This document shows, in pieces, positions 23,809-34,470 of a stretch of DNA of 64,000 nucleotides; the first letter of the stretch is position 1; each line of letters begins with the position of its first letter. Source of the DNA: Pascua guehoae. Taxonomy: Eukaryota > Basidiomycota > Tremellomycetes > Trichosporonales > Trichosporonaceae. Position numbers and translations under genes: made by a program. The notes beneath the pieces are model-generated. The model did no database searches and had not been told where the DNA came from. It worked only from the letters and a program-made list of their open reading frames with translations. The DNA is taken from assembly GCA_001600415.1 (NCBI GenBank), contig BCJX01000001.1, forward strand, positions 2,613,532 through 2,677,531, read 5' to 3'.

Positions 23809-24589
23809 CTACACCTGGACCATAGCGGCCTCCTCGAGGACGAGCATCTCGACATCCTTGTCTGCGCTCGTTGTCGTCGGCGAGCGGGGAAGCTCAGCGT
23901 AGGCACGCTCGTCGTCGGAGGTAGGAGAGAATAAGTCGATCCGCGTCGGTGCCAGCATCGACATGCGAGTGGAGTACGTCATGTGCGGGAGAGGAGAAAC
24001 GCGACGAGGCTTCCGCGTGCGGTCCGAACGTGGTGCCGAAGGCACCTGGCGGAGAGGAGTAGGACGAATGGGCGTGCGGGGCGTACGGAGTGTTCGCGGC
24101 GTGCGCGGAGTACGGAGCGTGCGCGGGGTGCGGGGTGTCTTTGGTGCACACTTGAGCTGCAGACGACGAGACGGAGTCTGGAGGGGAAACGTCAGCTCTA
24201 TCAGAAGCCAAAATGCAAGGGGGTGATAGACTCACCTGAGGAGCACTTGGGAGGTCCATCGAGATGGTCGGGGTACGCGATGGTGTTGTGGGCACCGGAG
24301 TCACATTGAAGTGGTACTTGATCGGTGTGGTAACGATTGTTGGGGAGGCCACGTCGCGGTTCGGTGAGGATGGAATAGTCCAGGGGTCGGAGCTGAGGTA
24401 GGACGGCGCCTGGGTGGAGACATAGTTGTCGACAGCAGATGCTGAAGAGAAGTCGCCGAAAGTATCACAAGCGTCGGCAATGAGCATCGCTTTCGCGTTT
24501 GTGCGGGGCCGCAACGGGGTAGCGCTTGTTGAGATCGTCAAACCGTGCATGTTGCGGGTGAACCGGGTTGCGGGTGAAGGGTTCATCAT
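23809..24589 (-). CDS. Unknown basic Ser/Pro/Thr-rich protein with TP-R repeats
   Basis: Two exons (24589-24236, 24177-23809) sum to 240 residues. The intron has a GTGAGT donor, a GCTGAC branch site and a CTCCAG acceptor, and the acceptor frame is the one that stays open. The N-terminus starts MMNPSPATRFTRNMHGL. Just after the splice is a run of alternating Thr-Pro-Arg and Thr-Leu-Arg units (about residues 130-155), then PTPLRQVPSAPRS. The C-terminus turns acidic. The many TP and SP dipeptides next to basic residues resemble proline-directed kinase target sites. No catalytic domain, signal peptide or TM segment is seen. It may be an intrinsically disordered regulator; the function is not recognised. 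Confidence 0.65.
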
Positions 24590-27500
24590 TGTTGATGGGT
24601 GCGAAGTGGGGCGAAGCGGTGCGAGCTGGGTGCGAGAAACTGAAAATCGGGGGTCGAGGGGAGCTTGACTTGAACTTTTCAAGGGATGGTAGGGGGTTTT
24701 AATATGGGCAGGCCAAGTGTGTTGGCCAGTGTAGGTCAGTATCCACAACAGCGCGTTTCAGACCAACATGACGGGAAAATATCGTTAGCCGACTGCGAAA
24801 CAGAGAACAAAGGCCTGCTCAAAATTCCTGCAAAGGCTGGCAGGTCCAGTGGCGTCGATGGCGTTGCTAAAGTTTAAGCCACACGCCCCCCGCAGCGGAC
24901 AGGGGTGTTGCAGGAGTTCCGGACTCGTGTCTTACCCACAGAACTGAGTAAGGGCTACAAGTTGCCGCGGGCCGCGCAACTACCTCTTACTGTAGGCTCA
25001 CCGGAAGTGGCGCACGTTGGCGTAGGTGGTCCGTGTGTCAAATCGCGCACGGTGTTCCGTCGACGCACAGGTTGGGAGTCTCGAGTTGCCATCGTGTGGT
25101 TCCAGAGGTATCAGTGCGTGACCTTTGGATCGGAAAATGCGACACGAGCCGATGCAACCCCGGAGCTCACAGGATGGCTCAGCTGACCAGCCACCGTATG
25201 TACAGGCCGGAGTTAGGAGGATAGTACGAAAGCAGTATGACCACGTTGTCACATTAGCATGTTCTGCCAAGCGAGGGCGTGCCTGGTCCTCATACCTGAA
25301 GACGCAGATGCTACAGACTACCACACCACAGTCCTCTTCTGGGACTTGTCGACAGCAATATCGACTTCCTCCGTTTGTTGCACACCGCCCTGAGAATGGT
25401 CTTTGAAGATGCACGAGGATGTTTGAACGACAGGTTTTGTGTACTGCACAACGAATGGCACAGTCCACTCCATTCCATGAGATACGACCAGCCATCAATT
25501 CATAGGCAACACCAGTGGTCACAATAGGGACGGTTTGCACGCCCCAAGGTCGGCACATTCTCAGCTAGTAAGGATCTCTTTTTGTGCTTCTTATAACATG
25601 ATGAGGATCCAATGGCCACAACGAGGCTCACTCTTCTTGCATTGCAGATTACTAGGCACTCTTTATGCTGCTCCGTGACGAACGTAGTTTGGCCACACTG
25701 CTGCGGTCAAGATATCCAGCTGGACGGTCTAAAACCTAGCCTTCTCTGTACATTTCATGATACGTCCAGTAGCCATTGATTGTGCACGCGATTTCTCGTG
25801 GGTGCCGAATGGTGATAGGTGACCTACGACGACCTTCCTCGGGTCGGCACACAGATCTGCACCTTGCCGTACGGCTTGAGATGTGTTGAACGCTCTAGGT
25901 CATCACCGGCGACAGATAACTGTGCCACCCCGACGCCTACTGTCGCGATTTAATCAAGTGCCAGTAAACCAAAACCCTATGATCATGGCCCAACGTTCAC
26001 AGACCTGGTTAATCAGGAACCCCTCCAAGTTGCTGGTAACGGCAGCGGTCCACCTCCCAGTGCATCGTATTTTACACTCTTACGCCAACAGTACCGTATT
26101 CGATCGTTTCCACCATTCATCGAGCACCTAAGACGACACGGAGTTGAAGACGAGACTTTTTGTAACCTGAACAACCTGCACATCCGAGACACCCTCACTA
26201 GCGAAGAGATCAGGCCTGTGTCTTGGGGGAGATACCATAGCCCCAGAGCCTCATACAGCGCATTTGACTCGTGGTCCCAGGACGCGCCCGGCTGCACCGA
26301 CCCTCACAACATGGAGGGCCATAGTTTTAACAATCAGCTCAGCTTCGGTTAACAAGAGACTCCAACGCTTGATTGCTGAGCTGCCCGTCGACCCAGCGCC
26401 GTTTAAGGCATGCACTCTAGGCAGGAGCAGGTTCAGCACACGGTACATTGCACGTGAGTGAACGCCCCCTGGTATTCGCAGGCCGTCCACGTGCTACTAT
26501 GAAGGGCTTCTCCACGCAACCTCCACCCACAGACCCCCAGCTGCTCAGCACCGTCCACTGCTCGAAGTCACTGCCATTGTGGTGTCACTCGAGACTGCCA
26601 AAGTCACGCATGCCGCGCCTCGTAACCAGTTTTCTCGAAGGGGCATGCCTTTGCGAGAGGTCACATGCTCCACTGAGCAATACTCCTCTCCAGGTTACAG
26701 AATGATGCAAGTTGCCGTCAGTCGTCCTCTTGGCGAAAGCATATCGGTCGGCGCTCGGCGCGTGACAACCCCTCCTACTGCACCCCCGGAGTTTCAAGAG
26801 TGAGCCATTAACGAGACTGGACGCACCCGAGGTCGAGTACGGCCCACTGGACCTTCTTGGCTCTCTGTCAATCATCATGTCACCTTTGGCAGCAAACTGG
26901 AGGGCAGTTTGGGTTCTCGTTCCTTGTCCTGGTGCCTTCGGAAGCGTCCCCACGTCCACAACATTTACCCGCCAATGCTAAAATACAAATGCAGTGGCTT
27001 GGTCTGAAACGCGGCCGTATCTTCGCACAATTCCTCCCACCTCACACCCGATCTCTCCACATGCTCACCACTTGAAACTCCATTTACACATGCACGCCAC
27101 CGTGATGGAGGATCTGGGTGTTGTGGGCAAGTTAAATGCTTTCTCAGCTCCTGGTGGTGAAGTATGCACGGCGACACGATAGTGGGATGATTACCTGCAT
27201 TTCTTCCCTGATCACCTGGTCAGACACCATCTTGACGCATCTCCACAACCCGACAGGTACCATCACGTCTCAGTTACAGATACGTTATCGTTAAAGTTCA
27301 TGTGCCTCTGTACCTCCATGCGGGGCGCGTCAGTTGGTTTGATCTTTGCGTTGTTGCACGTGTTTCAGAGTGTCGGTGCAACCATAAAACACCAAATCCA
27401 GGGTCGCAGTTGTCAACACGAGTGGTGCGACGACACTACGCGCGTTCAGTGTCGACTGGAGCAAGTCACTCTACACAACCAGCCCAGACGTGTGTTCAGC

Positions 27501-27877
27501 GGTTGATCTTTAGACTCTGGTTGCCGGCATGGGTAGAGGAAGGGGATGACAGCCCAATCTTTGCCTCTCGGTTGTCCCAGTTCAGTATGATATAAAAGAG
27601 TCGGGCCCAGCCGCGTCCTAGAAACTCCTCGTCACCAACACTCGCTCAACCCAATCACTGTTGTCTCCCAACAAGGTGCGACGAATAGCCATACTACCCA
27701 AGTCATATACTAACTCGGCAGGCAGCATACCTCCGGGGTCATTTTTTTCGATCTTACTCTCCATCTGCAAGCGTTTACGTGAGTGAGCTGGGTGCCACTC
27801 GCCAGCCGTCCTTGTCCCTAGCCATACCCAACCTCGCGATGCTGATATCAGTCAAACCCATCCCACACCAGTCAACC
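24590..27877. other. Long gene-poor region
   Basis: About 3.3 kb in which I see no supported gene. ORFs are mostly under 100 codons, lack a recognisable domain and overlap on both strands. The last 300 bp form the promoter and leader of the next plus-strand gene: TATAAAAG at 27591-27598, then a possible 5'-UTR intron ending ACTAACTCGGCAG near 27722. The remainder could be decayed mobile DNA, but no terminal repeats are visible. Confidence 0.5.
27591..27598 (+). promoter_or_regulatory. TATA box (TATAAAAG)
   Basis: A consensus TATA element about 280 bp before the ATG of the putative secreted protein. The distance fits a leader containing a short intron. Confidence 0.55.
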
Positions 27878-28848
27878 ATGAGGCTCAGCCACATCAGCGC
27901 GGCTATAGCATGCTTCTCTCACGTGGCCCACGTTGCGACAGCTCGTGTCATCTCTGTCCGCAACAGCGTCGTTACCGAGGCCGCTGATCATCTTTGGGAG
28001 CAGATCCATGCTCTCGACGGCTCAGACCCTCTCGCGGGAGCCACACCGGGCAGCTCCGCCACGTTAGCCCAGTATGGCGATGCTTCGATGGGTGTGTATG
28101 TGATGGGCGAGGCCAACGGCGACGCGACCGACACCTCCAGCGACAGCAATGCCAACGCAGGCTTGGCGAGCACTACCCAGGCACAGCCCCCTGCGCTGAT
28201 GCGACGGGGATGCATCTCTGCGATCGAGCCCGAGTGGAGCGACATCGATCGTGTTCTGGAGATGATCCGGAGCAAGGGGCTGAATATCATGGTCCCCCAG
28301 ATGACGTGCAAGTGGTACACCTACGGCACAGCCACCTCGGAGATTTGCAACAACAACCGGTGCGCGGCACTCTACTTGAGCACCGATACGTGGGGTGAGT
28401 GGTTGCACAGTCTGCGCTTTTGCGCTTGGTATGAGCACCGAATCGGGTGGGAAGTTTTCGCTGGGCGTCCCGAATGGGCCACGGGAACCATCTCGATGAG
28501 AAGGACGGGCACCGAAAACCCCAGCCCATCGCCCCCGCAGCCCGTGTGTCGGCAAGCAATGTATGTAGGCGTGCTGCTGGAAGACGGCAACGACTGGTGG
28601 ACCTAATCGGTTCATACCGATACCACTTGCGTTGGCGATCACGAGCCTACAACTTTGCCGACAACTCGTCGTCGTCGCCCATCGTTACGGACACTGGCGA
28701 CAGTCATTTGGCCTCCTTTTCCGCACAGGTCCTCGGCTCCGACTGCCTCGCCCCAGTTGGCGTTCATGTACCCCAATCATTCAAGAAGATTGTTCGTTAC
28801 CCACATGATGCAGTCATAACGTCTTCCTTTCCTTCTTGGACGCTCTGA
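27878..28848 (+). CDS. Putative secreted protein with conserved-looking Cys/Trp segment; 3' structure uncertain
   Basis: The ATG at 27878 starts MRLSHISAAIACFSHVAHVA, a plausible signal peptide. An Asp/Ser/Asn/Ala-rich region follows, then a segment with IRSKGLNIMVPQMTCKWY and EICNNNRCAALYL. One reading continues unspliced to a stop at 28606. Alternatively, the strong donor GTGAGT at 28395 joins to an AG at 28645. That removes 251 nt and gives STDTW-AYNFADNSSSS with a further Cys and a stop at 28848. I favour the spliced form slightly. No family is recognised. It may be a small extracellular or cell-wall protein. Confidence 0.5.
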
Positions 28849-30090
28849 TTCCTCATGCCACTCACTGCCGATGTCAGTTTGAAGCAATGGGTACGGAGGT
28901 TTCAAACAGGCGCGCACTCGGGTGTGCCGGACTGCAAGAGTGGGTTGTGGCGCGCCATGCCTGGGACAGTCAACTGGCAGCATTGATGAGAACAACCCCG
29001 GTGGTTGTCGCAGAACACTACAGGATGCGTGTCCCTTACAGTTTCCATTCATTCCCGTAGTTCAACTCGGCTGTCGACTACAGTACTGTACAGTCACTTA
29101 GAAAAAGATCCGGGTTGCCCCTTTTTTTTCACTGTAGGCCTCCAATTTGCGGTCATGATTTCTCGTTAGTTTACTAAATCCGTTCCCCTGGCTGAAGTAC
29201 AGTGGTTGCATCATAGCCAAAACTAGCTGTCCTAACAGTCTTAAGGCTGCTGAACAACTGGCTGGCCTTTACAGCCGGAATCGCTCACCTTGGTCATTCC
29301 GGCAGAACTGATAAATTTAATTCTCACCGTACGGGGCAAAAAATTGCTTCCGTTTTTCAATGTTCTGATCTTTTACTCATATGTCCTGCACCACGATATG
29401 CATGCATGTCAAACCTTTGCCAGATAGTTTTATTGTCTGTTTAATGCCTGTATGCATAGTTTCAAGGCAATCGATTTACAAAATGGCTGTAGAATGGGAG
29501 CTCGAAGAAGGACGTAAAAGGACGTGTACGGTGCGAAAATGGGTCAAGTACGGAACATTTTCTAAGCGACTGTACATATGATATGCTTTGCTGTTGATAG
29601 TGCAAACGCGCTGCCTTGCTTCCCTTGAGACCAGTTGCAAAGAAATTACCACCCTTGGCATCACACACCCGCTCGACGCCCATTGGCTATTCGGAGCGGA
29701 TGTGAGACAAGGTTGTTCAGTTCCTGTCCTGGTCCGCTCAACCCCCATTCAGTAGCCTCTGGCCTTGCGCCCTGTCAAGCACATGTGCCTGGGGAAATCG
29801 CGTCAACTTGGCGGCACGCGTTTTGCACTTCCGTACGCGTTTGTCCCTTTTGCCGCAGCCGCGGAATGTCAATGTTGCTCCCCGTTTGCCAAGAACCCAG
29901 TTAGACACCAGTAGTAGGACGCCATTATTGCGCTAGGACTTGGTAAACCAGCACCCTCACTCACTCACAGACCACCAGAGCCCCTGGTCGACTCAAGTCC
30001 TTTGATGATCTCTCATTCACTCTTTGTTTAGTTTCTTAGCATTCTCAACCCCTCAACCTACCGTACGACAAGGCCACCCAGGTTTGCACC
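28849..30090. other. AT-richer intergenic region
   Basis: About 1.2 kb. The part from about 29100 to 29620 is visibly richer in A/T than the rest of the window (runs such as TTTTTTTT and AAAAAA, and TAAATTTAATT). No gene is supported. The last 150 bp are a CT-rich leader for the next gene. Confidence 0.5.
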
Positions 30091-32077
30091 ATGACCTTAT
30101 CGCGAACACCATGGGGCTTGCGCCTCACGCTAGCGCTCAGTCTGTGGGCGACGGTGGCATCCGCGGCCGACGCCGAGTATGAGCTCAACATCCCCGTCAT
30201 GTCCCCGCTCCTCACGTACTCGCCATCCGCGTCGGGTCCCGCCGACTCGGCGTGGAATCAGACCTACCCCGATGCCGTGTGGGCATACTGGACGAATGAG
30301 TCGATTCCCGACCCCGACGGTGCTCCTACACACCGCACGACGTTTTCGGGCGCGTCCGTCGAGTTTTCGTTCCTTGGGTCTGCCTTGAGTTTCCAAGGGT
30401 CGGCAAAGGGTACGGGCACACTCACTGTCGACGGCAAGGACCAGGACGTCAACATGGACACATCATCGTCTGGGGTCAACGGCACTGGGACGATTGCGGG
30501 CACCGGCGAGCTCGACTACGGGCAACACACGGCGCGCCTCACCCTCAAGAGCGGCGAGGTGGCGCTCAACAATGTTGTGCTCACCACTGTCGTTGGTGGC
30601 GACGGGTGAGTTGACGAGTAATGCGAAGCTGACCTCCCAGCACGCGTACTACAAACCAGACCTACTTGCCGCTCAACGAGGACAGCGACACAGGACAGGT
30701 CAATTCGACCATGGACGTGTCGGATGGCGTATGGTCTTCTGGCTACAGCATATCAGGCACCTCTGCCGACAACCCAAACGGGTCATATGGCATGACTGCC
30801 CCCATGATCTTCACATCTACGCCGGGATCGCGTCTGCACTTTACGGCGGTTCAGAACACGTCCATCCTTCTCCTCTTCGGGCCACTGGGTGTCGAATACG
30901 GCCCGTACTCGGTTACGCTTGACCCTCCACAGAGCGGTGCCCAAGCCAACACATCGTTCACGCCCGCCGTCGACTGGCTTGGTCCAAACAAAGTCCTTTA
31001 CTACGCCTCGCTCGACCCTACCCAGCAGTACCGCGTCACCGTCGACTACCTTGGCACCTCTGAACAGAAGTGGGCACTCTCCCAGGTTAGACATATTACA
31101 GTGCGGAGGTGAGCACCAGAGGCATGCCGGAAACTAAACATGTAACTGACCGCCAGCGACTCATGGACGCCCGGTGCAAACTCGCTTAGTCCCAAGAACG
31201 GCACCAGTGATGGCGACAGTGATGACAACGGCACGGCAACACCAGACGACCATGGGGACTCAAAGTCCGGCGACTCCAAGTCGTCAACACCGCTCGGCGG
31301 TATTATTGGTGGTGTGGTCGGCGGCGTAATCGGCCTTGGCCTCATTGCCGCCGCCATCTTCTTCTTCTGCCGTCGCCGCAAGCCCACGTACACCGACAAG
31401 GACGAAGTTCTCCCCGAGGCGGTGCTTCACACTGAGCGTCGCACCGGTCTGTTTTCACGTGCGCGCCGTAACCAACAGGCCCTGTCGTCGTTTGAGATTG
31501 ATCCCAGCGGACCCCACAATGGTGAGCAACATAACAAGCTGCAGCCTGCAGACCTGCAGTGTCGTAGATGGCATCCTGACGTCCAGCCTCCTCCCACTCG
31601 CTTTCACCGATTGTGGACAACCCGGAGCACATCACGCCCCTCCCCCTTCCATGGCCCGCCGACTTGCCACCCCAGCCTCAGGACCATGGTCATGGTTCTG
31701 CCCTCACGTCTCCTGTCTCGAGCCAGGGCCAGAGTTTCGCGACGTTCGGTGTAGGTAAAGGTGCCATGGGTGCTCCAACCGGCGGTCAGTCAGGCTCATC
31801 TGGTCCAACCTCAACGTGGGCGCCAACTCCCACCACCAACTCGGGTCCTTCCAACCCTGCGACCAGCCCCTTTGCCGACCCTCATCCGCTTCCTGCCATT
31901 GGGACGTCGACGAGCGCATCCAGCCCGAAGCGGCGTGCTCAAGAGCAAGCAGCGCAGTCTCCAGTCTCCCAACCGTCTGTTGGTGAAGCTGTAGACGCCG
32001 GTCGCCTGCCATTCGATGAGATTGTGCCGCCGAGGTACAACCCCGACTGGGCCGAAGACTATCCCCCACAGCGATGA
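30091..32077 (+). CDS. Single-pass cell-surface glycoprotein with cytoplasmic tail
   Basis: Four exons (30091-30605, 30641-31108, 31157-31521, 31587-32077) sum to 612 residues. A signal peptide (LRLTLALSLWATVASAADA) precedes a predicted extracellular beta-rich region of about 330 residues with several N-glycosylation sequons. A Ser/Asp/Gly-rich stalk follows, then one membrane span (GVVGGVIGLGLIAAAIFFF) with stop-transfer CRRRK. The cytoplasmic tail is Pro/Ser-rich and ends with PPRYNPDWAEDYPPQR, in which PPRY resembles a WW-domain or arrestin-binding PY motif. This layout is common among basidiomycete surface sensors and ligand-binding proteins. No enzyme motif is seen and the ligand is unknown. 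Confidence 0.8.
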
Positions 32078-32994
32078 TAGGCCAGGGGTTATTGCGGCTA
32101 TTCTTGGCTGGCCCTTGGGTGCTGCGTTGTATCTGCTTCTCATACCTTGTGGATGCTGTTTAATTGGGTTCACTATGTCTCGTTTGTGGTTCCTGTGCAC
32201 AGTGCACTGGGTACTGGGTTGGGTGGGTTGCCATGGATTGTCGGGCCGATGATCGAGGCCCCTGATCACCTGATGCGTATCCTGCCGGGATCCCGCTGCG
32301 AGTGGTATGCGGCACCCCACTGCACCATGTTGGAGACAATGGCGCGACTGGCGAGGAGAGGAGAGGGAGAGGGGAGCTTCTTCTAGTGCCGAATTCTTCC
32401 GATCCAGACCATTCATGGCAGTCGTCTCACAGATGGGTCATTGTCACTTCTCAGCCTCCGGCGTCGACTTATCTGGATACAACCTCCCACAGTCCTGATG
32501 TGCTAGAGATACAGTATAGCAGACACTCCAAACGCTAGGGGTAGCATTGGTGAGAATGATAACGGGTACAGAGCATCGGGGTCACTGGTTATACCCAATG
32601 CTGGCAGGAGCGCCACCCGCCGCCACAGGTCAGCTTGATCCTTGAGCAAGCAGCAGGACGTACGGCAGAGCAGAGCAAAACTCGGCCCTGAGTGAGATCG
32701 TGGTCTGAAATAAGTTGGCCAATTGGCCTCTTCATGGTACAGGCATGGGTCTACGCTCGAGCCCCAATAAGCGACGTCATGACAAGGCCACATCAAGACT
32801 CCCCCAGCCGGGCCCAGCCGGCAACCTCACCAGCTGCACATGTGTCTGTAAAGTTACACGGGGCGAGACGGTAGCATAGCAGAGACATAGTGTAACAGAG
32901 GACTAGGGCATAGCTGCGAGGCAGACATGGTTTGTGGGGCATAAATCATTCGGGCGTTGATCGAGCGTCGAGTTGGGGTAACGTCATGCTTGTA
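32078..32994. other. Convergent intergenic region, nothing recognised
   Basis: About 900 bp between convergent gene ends. Short overlapping ORFs only; no RNA gene or repeat was seen. Confidence 0.55.
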
Positions 32995-33337
32995 TCAACC
33001 TCCCTCCTCAGCTCGGTTACACGTCTTTTCGCGGGCGCCTCGGCTCTCTGTTTGACCGGAGAGGGTACTTACGTGTGTTGTAGACATCAAGGACATCGCC
33101 GTCCTCGAGCTGGAGCGTGTGAGGCGTGTCTCCGTGCACGACCTGGCGACCACAGCAGTAGAGCGAGGGCGAGTCGTGGTTGAACCGCGCGAGGAAGGCG
33201 TGGAGGAAGGGCGAGATCGGTGTGTCCGCCGACACCTTGTACTCGGCCGCGTTGCCGTAGAGGTCGCGCATGACAATGGCGACGGTGCCGTGCCCAATTT
33301 GCGGGGAGGACGGGGACGACGAGGCGGGAGAGGACAT
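32995..33337 (-). CDS. SUMO-like ubiquitin-fold modifier ending in Gly-Gly
   Basis: Exon 1 is 33337-33073 and exon 2 is 33011-32995, separated by a 61-nt intron with donor GTAAGT. The sum is 282 nt: 93 residues plus stop. A short Ser/Pro-rich tail precedes a single ubiquitin fold. TVAIVMRDLYG matches the first strand, YCCGRQVVHGDTP matches the SUMO F-x-G-x-R turn, and LEDGDVLDVYNTPEEGG matches the SUMO end pattern (acidic-D-V-x-x-V-Y then GG). The 17-nt last exon supplies PEEGG and the stop directly after Gly-Gly, so no C-terminal processing would be needed for conjugation. Without the splice the frame ends in an unrelated Arg-rich tail. It may be the main SUMO or a diverged paralogue. Confidence 0.72.
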
Positions 33338-34470
33338 GGTCGTAATGCTCGCGGGGGGCCGGAGGCTAAGATGGGCACGGCGGTGAGAGTGGTGTGAGAG
33401 ACAAAGAAATGGGGCTTGCAGTCGACTGTCGAGTATGTATACGTCCGGTTTTAGTGGGAATGGAAATCATGTCTGCACACTCGAGTGTCGGGGAGGGGGA
33501 GGGCGCGCGCCCGTGCCCGTGCCCGCTCGCACGGCGAGCACGATGCTTCTCGCGAGTCTGGCGAGGATGAACCCGGCGGATGTTACCCAGGGGGACAGTG
33601 GGCCAGGCTCGATTCGGGTCTTTATGGGTGAGAAGCATGAGCATGGGTGAGCGTGGGTGTCGGCGCGGGTAACCCTCAAGGTTGCAAGGCCGCCTGCGAG
33701 CTCGGTCCCAAGTCACACCAACCCCCCCCCCCCCCCCNNNCCTCGTCGCAGAAGGCCCGAACATCCAACGGATAACCCACATGTTCCGACATGGAACGGC
33801 GTCCCGCTTGCATTCTCCGCCATCCGTCACCGTCCATTGGCCGGGTTGTCCAGTTGCCGCAGTTGCCGCACAGGTCTTTGGCCTAGACGCTAGTACACTG
33901 TAGGACGCCTAGGGGGACGTGGCGTAGGCTGAAACACACATGGTCCATGCACTGCCGGCGGTAACATGGAAAATACTCAGACCAAAGTGCGTGCCGCGGA
34001 TGTTAGTGTTGACCACCTCATGTCGCCTGGTAAAGAATGGAGAGAGCCATCACAGACAACGGCAAAGACACCTCGACAGTGACGCGTGCCACCACTATTG
34101 CACGCACTCGGGCATCGTTGACCTTGTCATTGGCTAAGCGAACAGGCAAATCATTGCCGGCAGCCAATCGGCACCGGATCCTACCGAGCTCCCAGGCTCT
34201 TGGAGCACAGATACTGTGCACTTAACGAGGATCGCTCGTACCCTCATCCTTGTGCTGAACCGTGGCACAGACCAAACAATCCATTCCCAACTACTATTCT
34301 TCTACCTTGAGTACAAGACTTCTTGTTTCTTTACCTCTGACAACCATACCATACCATACCCAAAACAACGAGTGTCCTTGGCAACCCCCGTGCTTTACCC
34401 ACACGCTCTCCTTGTCTCAAAATACCACCCGAACATGGCGAACGATTCGCAAACCCGATCCGGACGACGC
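33338..34470. other. Intergenic region containing an assembly gap
   Basis: About 1.1 kb. A C run (33722-33737) runs into three undetermined bases (33738-33740), so its true length is unknown. ORFs here are short and unsupported. The right half is the 3' flank of the minus-strand MFS gene. Confidence 0.6.
33722..33740. other. Poly-C tract with NNN assembly gap
   Basis: Sixteen C residues followed by three N, the only undetermined bases in the window. Confidence 0.95.

Noticed and set aside
24998..25558. Cys-rich 186-codon minus-strand ORF
   Set aside because: Looks superficially like a secreted Cys-rich protein, but there is no signal peptide, no regular Cys spacing and no supporting splice signals.
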